A stretch of 64,000 nt of DNA from Oribacterium sp. C9 (GCF_002007235.1 NZ_MUHW01000004.1:62001-126000); one strand, 5' to 3'; positions 33,252 to 43,451 are shown, counted from the first letter of the stretch. The notes: generated by a model from the sequence alone, not told the origin. A program made the numbers and translations.

Positions 33252-34715
33252 ATGGAAGATTGTTTAAAATATGACAAATCAGATAGTGATAGTATTGCTG
33301 AATATGCAGGACAGTTGGTCGGAAAGACTTTTTTGGAGGTCATAAGTGAAAATCGTGGAACGGACCCTGAAGTATTAAAAGCTTATGGCAACAAAGCAAG
33401 AAAGGGCGGTCTAGGGAATCTTCTGGAAGAAGTATATTTCGGCTATAAGGCAAATTCTAATCAAGAAGCTGATTTTTCAGAAGCTGGGGTCGAACTAAAA
33501 GCCACACCATATGAATATACCAAGAAAGGTGAGATAAGGGCCGGTGAGCGTTTGGTGCTGACAATGATAAGCTATGATGGGCCGGTCGAGATGGAGTTCT
33601 ATAAGTCCCATGCGTGGGAAAAAATGAGACGCATCTTACTTATCTACTACTATAGGAATAAACTTCTTAATAACAATCTTTTATATGAAATCGGATACAC
33701 AAAGTTGTTCACTCCACCGGAAAAGGACCTGGAAATAATAAAGGCTGATTTTAATTTTATTATGAGTAAGATTGCTGCTGGATTGGCACATGAGCTTTCA
33801 GAGTCGGATACAATGTATCTGGGAGCATGTACCAAAGGAGCGACCGCGTCTAAGAGCACTGTCCCGCAGTATTACGGTGATCATGTGCTAGCAAGAAAAA
33901 GAGCGTTCTGCTTTAAGAATTCGTATATGACATATGTGCTCACCCATTATATCGTTTCAAAGGAAAAGGGTGATGAATCTATAATAACTGATACCAAAGT
34001 GATCAAAGAAAAAACTTTTGGTGATTATCTCATAGAACGATTGGGAGCATATGCCGGCAAAACTGATATTTATCTTTCTGATAAGTTCGAAGTCAATAGG
34101 GCCAATAAAGGTTATCGTGCGCTCCTTGCGTATGCGATGTTAGGAATAAAAGGCAACAAGGCAGAAGAGTTCGTCAAGGCGAACATTGAAGTAAGAACGA
34201 TACGGTTCAATAAAAACGGTACAAATCCGGAACATTTTAGATTACATGATTTTAAATTCAAAGATCTTGCGGAATCTGAATGGGAAGATTCTGAGCTGTA
34301 TGAGTATCTTGAAACGACCCAATTCCTGTTAGTTGTTTATCATGAGACCGAGCATGGAACAGTATACAAGGGAAGTCAGTTATGGCATATGTCCCAGGAA
34401 GATATAGAGATAGTACGTCAGGGATGGGAATCAGTGAAAAAGAAATTGCTGGAAGGTGTAACTTTGACTCTTGAAATTAGAGACAATGGTGATGAAGTCA
34501 TACATAATGACCTACCTAAAATAAGTGATAATCCTGTATTCCATGTCAGACCACATCAGTCGCAGACACATTATAAATTCCATGATGGAAGCGAACATGG
34601 GAAGGGTACTATGGCAAATTGTAATCAGCTCCCCGATGGTCAGTGGATGCCGGGACATTCATATTGGTTAAATAAAGAATATATAAATAGACAGTTACGG
34701 CCGGATTTGAGATGA
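33252..34715 (+). CDS. Sau3AI/MutH-family type II restriction endonuclease
   Basis: 487 residues, practically the length of Sau3AI (489, from memory). The catalytic set D74-x6-E81-x-K83 (EADFSEAGVELKATP) has exactly the MutH spacing, with an upstream Glu in GGLGNLLEEVYFGY. The C-terminal half is probably the second MutH-like, allosteric domain seen in Sau3AI. Predicted to cut GATC unless methylated by the neighbouring C5 methylase; specificity is inferred from family and gene pairing. It lies 1 base after vsr and is followed by a terminator. Confidence 0.88.
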   Translation: MEDCLKYDKSDSDSIAEYAGQLVGKTFLEVISENRGTDPEVLKAYGNKARKGGLGNLLEEVYFGYKANSNQEADFSEAGVELKATPYEYTKKGEIRAGERLVLTMISYDGPVEMEFYKSHAWEKMRRILLIYYYRNKLLNNNLLYEIGYTKLFTPPEKDLEIIKADFNFIMSKIAAGLAHELSESDTMYLGACTKGATASKSTVPQYYGDHVLARKRAFCFKNSYMTYVLTHYIVSKEKGDESIITDTKVIKEKTFGDYLIERLGAYAGKTDIYLSDKFEVNRANKGYRALLAYAMLGIKGNKAEEFVKANIEVRTIRFNKNGTNPEHFRLHDFKFKDLAESEWEDSELYEYLETTQFLLVVYHETEHGTVYKGSQLWHMSQEDIEIVRQGWESVKKKLLEGVTLTLEIRDNGDEVIHNDLPKISDNPVFHVRPHQSQTHYKFHDGSEHGKGTMANCNQLPDGQWMPGHSYWLNKEYINRQLRPDLR

Positions 34716-34815
34716 TCATACGAATTGCCTTAATGATACTGTGAACATCAGTTCAGATATAGTTAAAATAATACTTGATCCATAACGGATATAGTGCTAT
34801 AATCTTCAGCGAAGG

Positions 34816-34860
34816 AGAAGGAAGTCTTGCTAACTCCATTGTAAGACTCCTTCTATTTTT
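34816..34860 (+). terminator. terminator between endonuclease and methylase genes
   Basis: AGAAGGAAGTCTT pairs with AAGACTCCTTCT (one bulged A) over a 14-base loop, followed by ATTTTT. It partly isolates the methylase transcript. Confidence 0.75.
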
Positions 34861-34915
34861 AACCTTAAAACCCTATCGTCATGGAACGGTAGAAGCCAAT
34901 ATGGAGGAGCTGAAA

Positions 34916-36136
34916 ATGAAAAAAACTGTTTGTGAGCTGTTTGCCGGCGTGGGAGGTTTCAGATTAGGGCTGGAACGTCTTAATTCCGGATGGGAGACAG
35001 TTTGGTTCTCACAATGGGAACCGGGGAAAAAGGTACAGTGGGCACATGATTGTTACGTGGCCCATTTTGGAGACTCGAAGGACCTTAATGGAGAGACATC
35101 GACAACAGGAAATGATATCGGGACAGTAGATAAGAAGACAATACCTGATCACAATCTGCTCGTTGGTGGATTCCCTTGTCAGGATTATAGTGTCGCTCAT
35201 ACTCTTGCCTCATCAAGAGGAATCGAAGGAAAGAAAGGTGTCCTGTGGTGGCAGATAAGAGATACACTTATCGCTAAGGGAGCCTCCTTCTGTATTTTTG
35301 AGAATGTCGATAGATTACTTAAATCACCAGCAAAGCAAAGAGGGAGAGATTTCGGTATCATATTAGCTTGTTTGAATGAACTTGGATATGCTGTTGAATG
35401 GAGAGTCGTAAATGCAGCACTTTACGGAGCGGCACAGAGGAGAAGAAGGACATTTATCTTTGCTTATAAAGATACAACGAAGTATTCTGCTGAAATGAAG
35501 TATAAGACCCCTGAGCAGATAATCGAGACTGACGGTTTTATGGCAAAGGCTTTTCCAGTTAAAAGTTTAGGGGAAATCACAAGTACATCGGTAGATGAAG
35601 ATATAGTTAAAGTATCGGATGAGTTCAAGTTCAGTTTTGAGAATGCCGGGTTCATGAGAAATGGAGAAGTGTTCACAACAAGAATTACTGAGGAAGAGGA
35701 AGATGCTGTTCTTCTTGGAAAAGTGCTTCAGAGTGATGTTGATGAACATTATTACCTATCAGGAGATGTCCTTTCAAAGTGGGAATATCTGAAAGGTGCA
35801 AAAAAGATTCCTAGAACTTCAGCTAATGGCCACGAGTATATTTTTTCAGAAGGACCTGTCGCTTTCCCAGATCCATGGGACAGACCTGGGCGTACAATGC
35901 TCACCAGTGAATCCACACTAAACCGTAGTTCTCATGTGGTTGAGGACCCCGGAACACATAGACTTAGGTTGATAACTCCGGTTGAAGCGGAGAGATTACA
36001 GGGATTCGATGATAACTGGACTGCACTTGGAGGTATGCCAGAGAGAATGAGATATTTCTGCATGGGAAATGCACTGGTTGTTCCGATGATTACGAAGATG
36101 GGCAATCAGCTAGATCAGATAATAGAAAATGAATAA
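34916..36136 (+). CDS. DNA (cytosine-5) methyltransferase, Sau3AI-M-like
   Basis: 406 residues. Motif I FAGVGGFRLGL, motif IV GGFPCQDYSVA (catalytic Cys), motif VI FENVDRLL, motif VIII QRRRRTFIFA and a C-terminal AERLQGFDDNWT/GNALVVPM are all present, so it should be active. I chose ATG 34916 because GGAGG lies 8 bases upstream and the motif order then starts normally; the frame extends to 34775 but covers the terminator hairpin. Predicted to protect GATC with 5-methylcytosine. Ends before a strong terminator. Confidence 0.93.
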   Translation: MKKTVCELFAGVGGFRLGLERLNSGWETVWFSQWEPGKKVQWAHDCYVAHFGDSKDLNGETSTTGNDIGTVDKKTIPDHNLLVGGFPCQDYSVAHTLASSRGIEGKKGVLWWQIRDTLIAKGASFCIFENVDRLLKSPAKQRGRDFGIILACLNELGYAVEWRVVNAALYGAAQRRRRTFIFAYKDTTKYSAEMKYKTPEQIIETDGFMAKAFPVKSLGEITSTSVDEDIVKVSDEFKFSFENAGFMRNGEVFTTRITEEEEDAVLLGKVLQSDVDEHYYLSGDVLSKWEYLKGAKKIPRTSANGHEYIFSEGPVAFPDPWDRPGRTMLTSESTLNRSSHVVEDPGTHRLRLITPVEAERLQGFDDNWTALGGMPERMRYFCMGNALVVPMITKMGNQLDQIIENE

Positions 36137-36143
36137 TTCATTA

Positions 36144-36178
36144 AAAGATGCTCACGATGTTGTGAACATCTTTTTTTT
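36144..36178 (+). terminator. terminator after the methylase gene
   Basis: AAAGATG-TCAC pairs with GTGA-CATCTTT with one internal mismatch and a 6-base loop, followed by eight Ts. Confidence 0.85.
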
Positions 36179-36251
36179 CTTTAAAAAAGACATAATTATG
36201 ATTATGATAAGTATATACAATTATGACAAATAAAATAAATAGGTGTTGATT

Positions 36252-37442
36252 ATGGCTGGTTATGTAATGACAATTGGCGGAGATGAATTTCTTTCTCGGT
36301 TTTATCGTACTAAAAAAAATGGAAAAGCTTATAAAGGAAATATAGCGTCATCAAATAAAGAGGGACAGCGCTTGGCTAAGGAGTATGCATTAAAACAGTG
36401 TATCGCCACTGGAACTTATAGTGCCAAGACATCTGAGAAAGGACCTGCATTTATCGGGACTTTAGCGGATTATCTTGGCATGAAACCAGGAGATGATATT
36501 TTCTTTTTTACAGAACGAAAGATTTATGGTATTGGGAAACTGGTGAATATAGGAGATGACTGTAGATATAGAGTTCATTCTAAAGATGATAATGAAGATT
36601 TGGTTGAAATGGTAAATCCTGAGAATCATCAATTCATTTGTACGTTTGAGCCAAGTCCCTATTTTTTCAAAGAGGGTGTTGACACTGATGAGATTTTGAT
36701 GTTCTCACCTGAGAAAATAAAAGCGCTGAGATTCTTTTCTGCGATGTCATTCGTTAAATTGGATGACACCGAGAGTCAGGAAGTAAAAAATATGATTGCC
36801 AGGAAGAATGAGCAGTTTCTGAATGGACAGGAAGATAAAATCTTTTCATTTGATACATCAGTTCATGAAGCAATTTTAAAGAAAACTCTTGGAAACAACA
36901 AATATAGATTATCGGTTTTTGACTATATTAAGGATGCAGAAAGCAAAGTCTCTTCTGAATATTATATCGAAGGTGCAGTAATGGATCTTCTTCGAAAAAT
37001 AGACTTTGAGTATATTGGAGGTCATTGGGATTGTATTTGCAGACAATATCCTGCATCTCCAGCTAAACCGAGTGAGTATAAGGAAACTATGGACTTATTT
37101 GGGTATCGCTATATTAAAGGGTTTTCTGGTGCAATATCAAAGTATCTGATTATTGAGCTTAAGACTGGTACTATAAAAAAAGAACATGTTGAGCAAACAA
37201 TGAAATATGTTGATTGGGTCAGCAAAGTATATACATGTGGTGATTATTCTATGATAGAGGCTTATACCATTGGATTCGATAAGGTAGATAATATTGAAGA
37301 TCAAGTAAAATCACTAATAGAAAGAAATTATATTCTTGAAGGTCATCCAGTAAAAAGCTGTCAGTGGAGTGATCTTAGGATTATTTCGTATCGTGAACTG
37401 CTTCAAAAATTACTGAAGATAGAAAGTGATGAGTTGATATAA
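36252..37442 (+). CDS. McrBC-associated protein with EVE/PUA-like N-terminus and PD-(D/E)xK-like C-terminus
   Basis: 396 residues from ATG 36252 (AGGTG upstream). The N-terminal half has a beta-rich MKPGDDIFFFTERKIYGIGKL segment, like EVE/PUA modified-base readers. The C-terminal half has KYLIIELKTGTIKKEHVEQ, which fits the E-x-K core of a restriction-like nuclease, with DFEYIGGHWDC before it as a possible Asp. It ends 25 bases before the mcrB start. I infer that it adds target recognition, and perhaps a second nuclease, to the McrBC pair. No family name from memory. Confidence 0.65.
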   Translation: MAGYVMTIGGDEFLSRFYRTKKNGKAYKGNIASSNKEGQRLAKEYALKQCIATGTYSAKTSEKGPAFIGTLADYLGMKPGDDIFFFTERKIYGIGKLVNIGDDCRYRVHSKDDNEDLVEMVNPENHQFICTFEPSPYFFKEGVDTDEILMFSPEKIKALRFFSAMSFVKLDDTESQEVKNMIARKNEQFLNGQEDKIFSFDTSVHEAILKKTLGNNKYRLSVFDYIKDAESKVSSEYYIEGAVMDLLRKIDFEYIGGHWDCICRQYPASPAKPSEYKETMDLFGYRYIKGFSGAISKYLIIELKTGTIKKEHVEQTMKYVDWVSKVYTCGDYSMIEAYTIGFDKVDNIEDQVKSLIERNYILEGHPVKSCQWSDLRIISYRELLQKLLKIESDELI

Positions 37443-37467
37443 TTGCATGTATGAAGGAAGTAATAAC

Positions 37468-39006
37468 ATGGTTAATGAAAATACAGATGTAATGAATATA
37501 TTTGACAAGAACATTATTCTTTATGGACCACCAGGAACAGGAAAAACATATAATTCTATTATTTATGCTGTGGCTATATGTGATTCGGAATCTATTGAAT
37601 GGCTACAGAAAATGCCATATGAAGATATAATGGATAGGTATTATACCCTTCGAGATGATGGTAGAATTGAATTTACAACATTCCATCAGTCATATGGGTA
37701 TGAGGAGTTTATAGAAGGAATAAAGCCTAAATTAAATTCTAGTACTAATAGCATAGGATATACAATTGAAGATGGGATATTCAAAAGATTCTGTGAGAAG
37801 GCTAAAAAGTTTTCGATTCAACAGGATGAATCCGCCATTATAGGAAAAGATCCACATATATGGTGTGTTACACTTGAAAGTACTGGGATGACAGAACTGA
37901 AGCGGAAATGTTTTGATAACGAAGAAATTCGACTTGGATTCACTAATGTTAGTGAAGAATGCAGTGAAGAAGATACAAAGGAATCAATAAGTAAGAAGAG
38001 CGTTAATGATTTTATATATTCAGTAAAAATCGGAGACATAGTTTTAATTAAAAAGACATTACAAAGTATCGATGCTATTGGTGTAATTACCGGAGAGTAT
38101 GAATATGATCCCTCTGATACTAAATACCCTCGGAAAAGAAAGGTAATATGGCTTGCTCACGATACAGATATCAATATTGTAAATTATCTTCCGCCTGACA
38201 GAAAGCAGATGCCCATTAAAGCAATTTCAAATTTTGATTATTTTGGAGTGAATAATGTTTCAATAATACTAAATAAATATACAACGTCACCTAAACTTGA
38301 ATTTAGAAGAGATAATAGACCTTATGTATTTATCATAGACGAGATCAATCGTGGAAATATTTCAAAGATATTTGGCGAACTCATCACACTGATTGAAGAT
38401 ACTAAGCGTGAGGGAACATTAGAAGAGATGGAAGCGATTCTACCGTATTCAGGAGAAAAATTCTCTGTACCTAACAATGTTTACATTATCGGTACCATGA
38501 ATACGGCTGACAGATCAATAGCCCTTATGGATACAGCTCTTCGTAGACGTTTTTCCTTTGCAGAGATGATGCCGAACCCACAAGTATTGGAGAGCCTGGG
38601 AGTAGGAACTATTATAGTAGATGAAGAAGAGCTGAATGTCGCTAAGATGTTAGAGATAATAAATAAGCGCATAGAGTATTTATTTGATCGTGAACATACC
38701 ATCGGGCATGCTTTCTTTACTAAGCTGGCTGATGATGCATCCATTGATACGCTCGCAGAAATATTCTCTAAAAAAGTTATTCCACTACTTCAGGAATACT
38801 TCTATGAAGACTATGAAAAGATTCAGCTTGTTCTTGGAGATAATAACAAGGAAAACGAATATAAGTTTATCTTGGATAATCCGGTGAAGGTAAGAGACAT
38901 CTTTAATGGTAATCCGGACATTGATCTACCAGAAAAGAGCTACGAAATACAGCATGAAGCTTTCAAAAAGCTCCAGAGTTATAAATTGATAGGCAAGGAT
39001 TTGTGA
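37468..39006 (+). CDS. mcrB: McrB-type AAA+ GTPase with EVE-like insert
   Basis: 512 residues from ATG 37468 (AAGGAAG upstream); a second in-frame ATG lies at 37447. Walker A GPPGTGKT (residues 20-27) is followed by the McrB-type FTTFHQSYGYEEFIEGIKP. An insert of ~170 residues (from HIWCVTLESTG, with VKIGDIVLIKK and DAIGVITGEYEYD) looks like an EVE domain. The AAA+ fold then resumes with Walker B YVFIIDEINRGNISKIFGEL and the McrB signature IGTMNTADRSIALMD. It powers cleavage by McrC at modified DNA. Confidence 0.92.
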   Translation: MVNENTDVMNIFDKNIILYGPPGTGKTYNSIIYAVAICDSESIEWLQKMPYEDIMDRYYTLRDDGRIEFTTFHQSYGYEEFIEGIKPKLNSSTNSIGYTIEDGIFKRFCEKAKKFSIQQDESAIIGKDPHIWCVTLESTGMTELKRKCFDNEEIRLGFTNVSEECSEEDTKESISKKSVNDFIYSVKIGDIVLIKKTLQSIDAIGVITGEYEYDPSDTKYPRKRKVIWLAHDTDINIVNYLPPDRKQMPIKAISNFDYFGVNNVSIILNKYTTSPKLEFRRDNRPYVFIIDEINRGNISKIFGELITLIEDTKREGTLEEMEAILPYSGEKFSVPNNVYIIGTMNTADRSIALMDTALRRRFSFAEMMPNPQVLESLGVGTIIVDEEELNVAKMLEIINKRIEYLFDREHTIGHAFFTKLADDASIDTLAEIFSKKVIPLLQEYFYEDYEKIQLVLGDNNKENEYKFILDNPVKVRDIFNGNPDIDLPEKSYEIQHEAFKKLQSYKLIGKDL

Positions 39007-39007
39007 T

Positions 39008-40333
39008 ATGAAAAAATTACTGGAGGTAAGGGAATTCGAAAAGATTACCTGTAATCCTGATTATGATGATCAAAAAACAGAATATGCTTACCTTCCAGAA
39101 CCTATATTCAGAGAACTGGAACAATTTATTCATGCGTTTACTGGCGATGAAGAACATGCTGATGCTTTGGAATTTCTCTCAGTTGGATATCGCCGGAATG
39201 TTGGAGACATTATCTCTGTAAATAACTACGTTGGCTTGATACAGATGCAAAACGGGTATCAAGTCCAGGTACTGCCAAAGATTGATTTTGGAAATAATCC
39301 GGATACTAAGAATGATGAGACTAAGCGGGTGTTTCTTAGAATGCTTCGCAGCATGAAAGACTTTCCTAGTAAGGTGTTTAATGATGCAAACCTGAAGATG
39401 AATCGTATGAATCTTTATGAGATATTCATCAATATGTATCTTCAGGAAGTCAGAACGCTAGTGAAACATGGTATTAAGTCGGCTTATATTGCTAATGAAG
39501 ATAACTTGAACGTTTATAAGGGAAAGTTGGTAGTAAACGAACATATCAAACGAAATGCTGCTCATGAAGAGCACTTTTACGTACGTTATGATGAATATCA
39601 GGTTAATCGTCCAGAAAACCAACTTGTTAAAGCCACTATATTAAAACTTCAAGACCTAACAGGAAGCGCAGAGAATCAAAAGACAATCCGACAGCTACTT
39701 ACAGCATTTGAGATGGTTACTCCATCAACAAACTACTTAAAGGATTTTTCAAAGGTAAAGATTGATCGTAATACAAAAGACTATGAGATGCTTATGAGCT
39801 GGTCAAAAGTATTCCTGCTTAACAAGAGTTTTACAACTTTTTCCGGAGGAACAAATGCAAGAGCTTTATTATTTCCAATGGAAAAGGTATTCGAATCTTA
39901 CGTGACCCAGCAACTTAAACATGCTATAGCAGATCTTAATTGGGAGTTATCTGCCCAAGATAAGGGATTTTATCTCTTCGATTCACCGAGACAGTTTGCT
40001 TTGAGACCGGATATTGTAATCACTAGAGATGATGGTTCCAGAATCATACTTGATACTAAATGGAAAAAACTGATTGACAATCCTCGTAAAAACTATGGAA
40101 TATCTCAATCGGATATGTATCAGATGTATGCGTATTCCAAGAAGTATGAAACACCTGAAATATGTCTTTTGTATCCAATGAATGAAGCTATGAAAAATCA
40201 TTTAGATATAACTTTTGAAAGTGATGATGGAGTAAATGTAAAAATCTATTTTGTGGATATTTCTAAAGAGGATTGTATGGCTGATATCAAAGGTGAACTA
40301 TTAAAAAATAATAATAGATGTCAACAAACATAG
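39008..40333 (+). CDS. mcrC: McrC-type endonuclease subunit
   Basis: 441 residues. The N-terminal ~150 residues bind McrB (YRRNVGDIISVNNYVGLIQM). The C-terminal PD-(D/E)xK nuclease shows LRPDIVITRDD and IILDTKWKKL, then QSDMYQMYAYSKKY. Start ATG 39008 is 1 base after the mcrB stop. With McrB it forms a modification-dependent restriction system; because the adjacent island makes 5-methylcytosine at GATC, its target must differ or its recognition must exclude that site. Confidence 0.92.
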   Translation: MKKLLEVREFEKITCNPDYDDQKTEYAYLPEPIFRELEQFIHAFTGDEEHADALEFLSVGYRRNVGDIISVNNYVGLIQMQNGYQVQVLPKIDFGNNPDTKNDETKRVFLRMLRSMKDFPSKVFNDANLKMNRMNLYEIFINMYLQEVRTLVKHGIKSAYIANEDNLNVYKGKLVVNEHIKRNAAHEEHFYVRYDEYQVNRPENQLVKATILKLQDLTGSAENQKTIRQLLTAFEMVTPSTNYLKDFSKVKIDRNTKDYEMLMSWSKVFLLNKSFTTFSGGTNARALLFPMEKVFESYVTQQLKHAIADLNWELSAQDKGFYLFDSPRQFALRPDIVITRDDGSRIILDTKWKKLIDNPRKNYGISQSDMYQMYAYSKKYETPEICLLYPMNEAMKNHLDITFESDDGVNVKIYFVDISKEDCMADIKGELLKNNNRCQQT

Positions 40334-40368
40334 TCAAACAAGGAAATGCTTACAGTGAGGTAGGACCT

Positions 40369-40895
40369 ATGACATTGGAAGAGAGTGTATCTCTCTTTGT
40401 ATATAAAGAGGAAGGTCTGACAGATCTGATGAATTAAAAAAATGAAATTCGTGATATTAAAGGTATCATTATGGAAGATATAAGAGAGATACGAATTCAT
40501 TTAGTAAAGCAGAGCTTATAGATCTTATTATTGAATACAGTGATAACGGACATTTCGATTTGGATTTGTTTCTGATGAGAGCTGATGCAGGGATATGCGC
40601 TGAAGAAATTGAAAATTCCTGGAATGGATTTTATTTAAAGGCTCAGGAGTATACAGGAAGTGATGATGACAAGGGGGCAGATTATCTCAGGGATGGTGCA
40701 GAACTGTGTTTTGAACAGGCAAAGAAGCTTTCCGATATAGAGGATGTAAAAGGACTCTGTAGTGAGCTGGTCGCTGACCTTACAACAGCTGCTGAAGAGG
40801 ATGGCATTGGCATGAATACCGATTCCGAGTGGGTTTACTTGGAGATAAGGGATAAGATTCATGACTACATAGAGAAAGAGCATGAAAATGAGTAA
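40369..40895 (+). pseudogene. frameshifted accessory gene of unknown function
   Basis: A good start (ATG 40369 after GAGG, MTLEESVSLFVYKEEG) runs into TAA at 40435-40437, next to an A7 tract (40436-40442). Coding sense continues in a second frame (EIRDIKGIIMEDIREI) and then in a third (SKAELIDLIIEYSDNG) that stays open to 40895 with LFLMRADAGICAEEIE, DDKGADYLRDGAELCFEQA and EDGIGMNTDSEWVYLE. Two frameshifts therefore split what was probably one ~170-residue protein. The last 111 residues could still be made from ATG 40575-type internal starts. It overlaps the DUF4298 gene. Confidence 0.65.
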
Positions 40896-41427
40896 ACACA
40901 AAATGGTTAATGGTAAGCTTCTTCAGATGAATAAAACCTACAAGGACCTGAGGAACCGGCAGAAAGATAAGATTGCAAACTGGATGTTCGAAGCCTACAA
41001 GAAACAGGTTTCTAATGGTATATCCAATGATGAAGCTTTTGCTCTTGTCATGAATAAGATATATGAGGCGCAGATCTGGGTGCCGGAATATGAAGTGGAA
41101 AAGAAATATAATTCCATGAAGAATCGTTTTAAGAATAGGTTAGCGGCAGAAAGTGTTCCTCAGCGTATTTATCAGATGGAAGCAATTCTTGATGCGGCTG
41201 TGCAGAAGATGGATGCCCTTGAAAAAAAGATAGGGGAATATAAAGAGTACCAGGCCAAGATTGCGGAGCTTGAAGCATATTATACCAGCCAGCAGTGGAA
41301 GGAAGACTTTGCCATGGATGAAGAAGGCAAACTTCCAACGAGGCTTAAAAGGGGCGTATTGTCCGAGGATGGTATATACAATATGTTGGAGCGCAATAAG
41401 GAACTTATGAATCGAATCGGAAAGTAA
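40882..41427 (+). CDS. DUF4298-domain protein
   Basis: 181 residues. The C-terminal ~90 residues carry a coiled coil (ILDAAVQKMDALEKKIGEYK) and the DUF4298 block YYTSQQWKEDFAMDEEGKLP with LKRGVLSEDGIYNMLE. The N-terminus is a basic helix-rich extension. Function unknown. It overlaps the end of the broken upstream gene and is followed after 26 bases by the interrupted Sel1-repeat gene. Confidence 0.75.
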   Translation: MKMSKHKMVNGKLLQMNKTYKDLRNRQKDKIANWMFEAYKKQVSNGISNDEAFALVMNKIYEAQIWVPEYEVEKKYNSMKNRFKNRLAAESVPQRIYQMEAILDAAVQKMDALEKKIGEYKEYQAKIAELEAYYTSQQWKEDFAMDEEGKLPTRLKRGVLSEDGIYNMLERNKELMNRIGK

Positions 41428-41453
41428 GAAATCAATAGGAAAGTGAGGCCTTT

Positions 41454-43451
41454 ATGGAACGTCTTGAAATCGGATCTATTGTAAAAGTAGTTAAAACCGG
41501 TCGTATTGGTGAAGTGATCAGCCTGGAAGGGAGTAATGTTATAGTTGCTTTCTAAGATAATTCATGCTTGTGCCCTGAAGACTTGACTTTCAAAGCTCGT
41601 GAATTGGAATCGGTTGAGCTTCCGCCTTTAAAAACCTCTCAGCTTGGGGCATTCGTACGTGGAGACATTAGCCTTAGTGAAATCACGAACGGGACCAATC
41701 TGTTGGGCGGTCATATTGATGAAGATTCAGAAGAATACCGGATAAGTTGCAAGGATATATATTCCGGAATAATGCATTATGATGGTAAGACGGTGGAGGA
41801 CATTTATCGTTGGATTAATACCGTCATGAAGTTACAAAAGGTTGTGCATTTTCCTTCTGACATGGGCGGCAGAATTCAGGATGCGGTTACAGAGAATGAC
41901 ATTCTTTACTGTGTTTATAATGAAATGGACGATCTTCGCTGGGAAATGAGCGATTACGATCCATCGGAGGTGCGAGGAGAAATCTTTGAGATTTTAAAAG
42001 ATATTCTGAAACCCTGGGTAGAGTCGGGAGGCAGAGAGTATTCGGATTATATCAAGCTTAAGGTTGCGTATGAGTATGATGAAAGTGATATCGATAAACA
42101 GTCCGAGGACACGCAGAAGCTGTTCAAGGAATGTCTTGATTATTGCTGCGATGTACTGAAAGATCCGCGAGCCATCCAGAGCAGAGGTTACTGCTATTAC
42201 TGCGGGACCAATGTTTATCCGAACGACTGGGTCAAGGCGAGAGATTCATTCCTCGAATACTATCAGATGACGGGTGATGCTTCAGCTGCCAATACCCTGG
42301 GGTACATTTATTATTACGGCAGATGCAACGGAGGTGTTCCGGAGTATGAGCAGGCGTTCAGGTACTTCAGCATTGGCCATGCATTCTCAATTTATGAAAG
42401 CACCTATAAGCTTGGTGATATGTTTGCTCATGGCTATGGAGTTGTTAAGGATGAAGATACTGCGAATTGCCTTTACTGGAGCGTGTACAAAGAGAATCTC
42501 GAGAGATTTATGAAGGGCGATGACTGTAAGTTCGCGGATGCAGCCCTTCGTATGGGCAATGTTTACAGAGATGGTATCGGTGTTCAGAAAGATATAGAAA
42601 CCGCGTATTTTTATTATCTTCAGGCGGATTATGCTATTCGTGAAAGAATTGAGTACGACTGTTACGGTGATACGGTTGTTTTTAATGGCATTCAGAAGGC
42701 TTTGGAGGAGGCCCGTAAGGAGTACACTGAGACGGGACGTACGGAGGAATTTAAATATCCGGGATGGGCTAAATGGACACTTATTGATCATAGAAGGTGT
42801 AGACTCACGATGAAAAAATTTGGTGATGGGGCTCTGGAGATTAATGCCATGCCGCTTAGGCGAAGGGATGAGGATGTAGCGCCTAAGATGCTTATAACGA
42901 TTCCGAAGGCGGATTACTGTGAGCTGAAGGATGAGGTGCGGATCAATACGGCGAACAAAAGCAGGTATAAGATTTATAAGGATGGGGCTGAGATAAAAAA
43001 CGAAGCATTTGTTAAGGATAGTGCCGATATTAAGAATAAAGCTGATGTAATGGATAATTCTGAAATCGAAAACGATACTGATATGAAGAATAATTCTCAG
43101 ATCGTATTTGATAGTTTCGAGTATGACTGGAGCGAAGGAACGACAAGCTTTTATCTATATGATGAGTTGGTTGGGGAGATCTGTACAGAGTACTATACAT
43201 TTACGGCTCCGGTAAAGAAGAAAGTGGAACCGTCTGGAGATATCTATCATTTCGTTTCTGTTCTCTTTGAAGAAAGTGGCAGATGCTATGACTACTTGTG
43301 TGATGACAAGTCGGTAAAGGTGGATGATACGGTGATTGTCATGGGATATGATGGTGAGAAAATTGTGAAGGTTGAAGTTGTGTATGATAAGTATGAGAGT
43401 GAGCTGGGGTTGCCGGTGGAGAGTTATAAGAAGGTGATTCGGAAAAGCTAA
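41454..43451 (+). pseudogene. Sel1-repeat protein interrupted by one in-frame stop
   Basis: ATG 41454 opens MERLEIGSIVKVVKTGRIGE (a KOW/SH3-like start), and the same frame continues through a single TAA at 41553-41555 into DNSCLCPEDLTFKARELESV and on to 43451. A GAA-to-TAA change would explain it. The remaining 627 residues (possible TTG restart at 41568) include Sel1-type repeats near residues 230-370 (ANTLGYIYYYGR, TYKLGDMFAHGYGVVKDEDT, ALRMGNVYRDGIGVQKDIET) and a charged beta-rich C-terminus. Either a pseudogene or expressed as a shortened protein. Confidence 0.7.

Noticed and set aside
34775-34915. A 47-residue N-terminal extension of the C5 methylase
   Set aside because: It would run through a terminator hairpin and lacks a ribosome binding site, whereas ATG 34916 has GGAGG at 8 bases.
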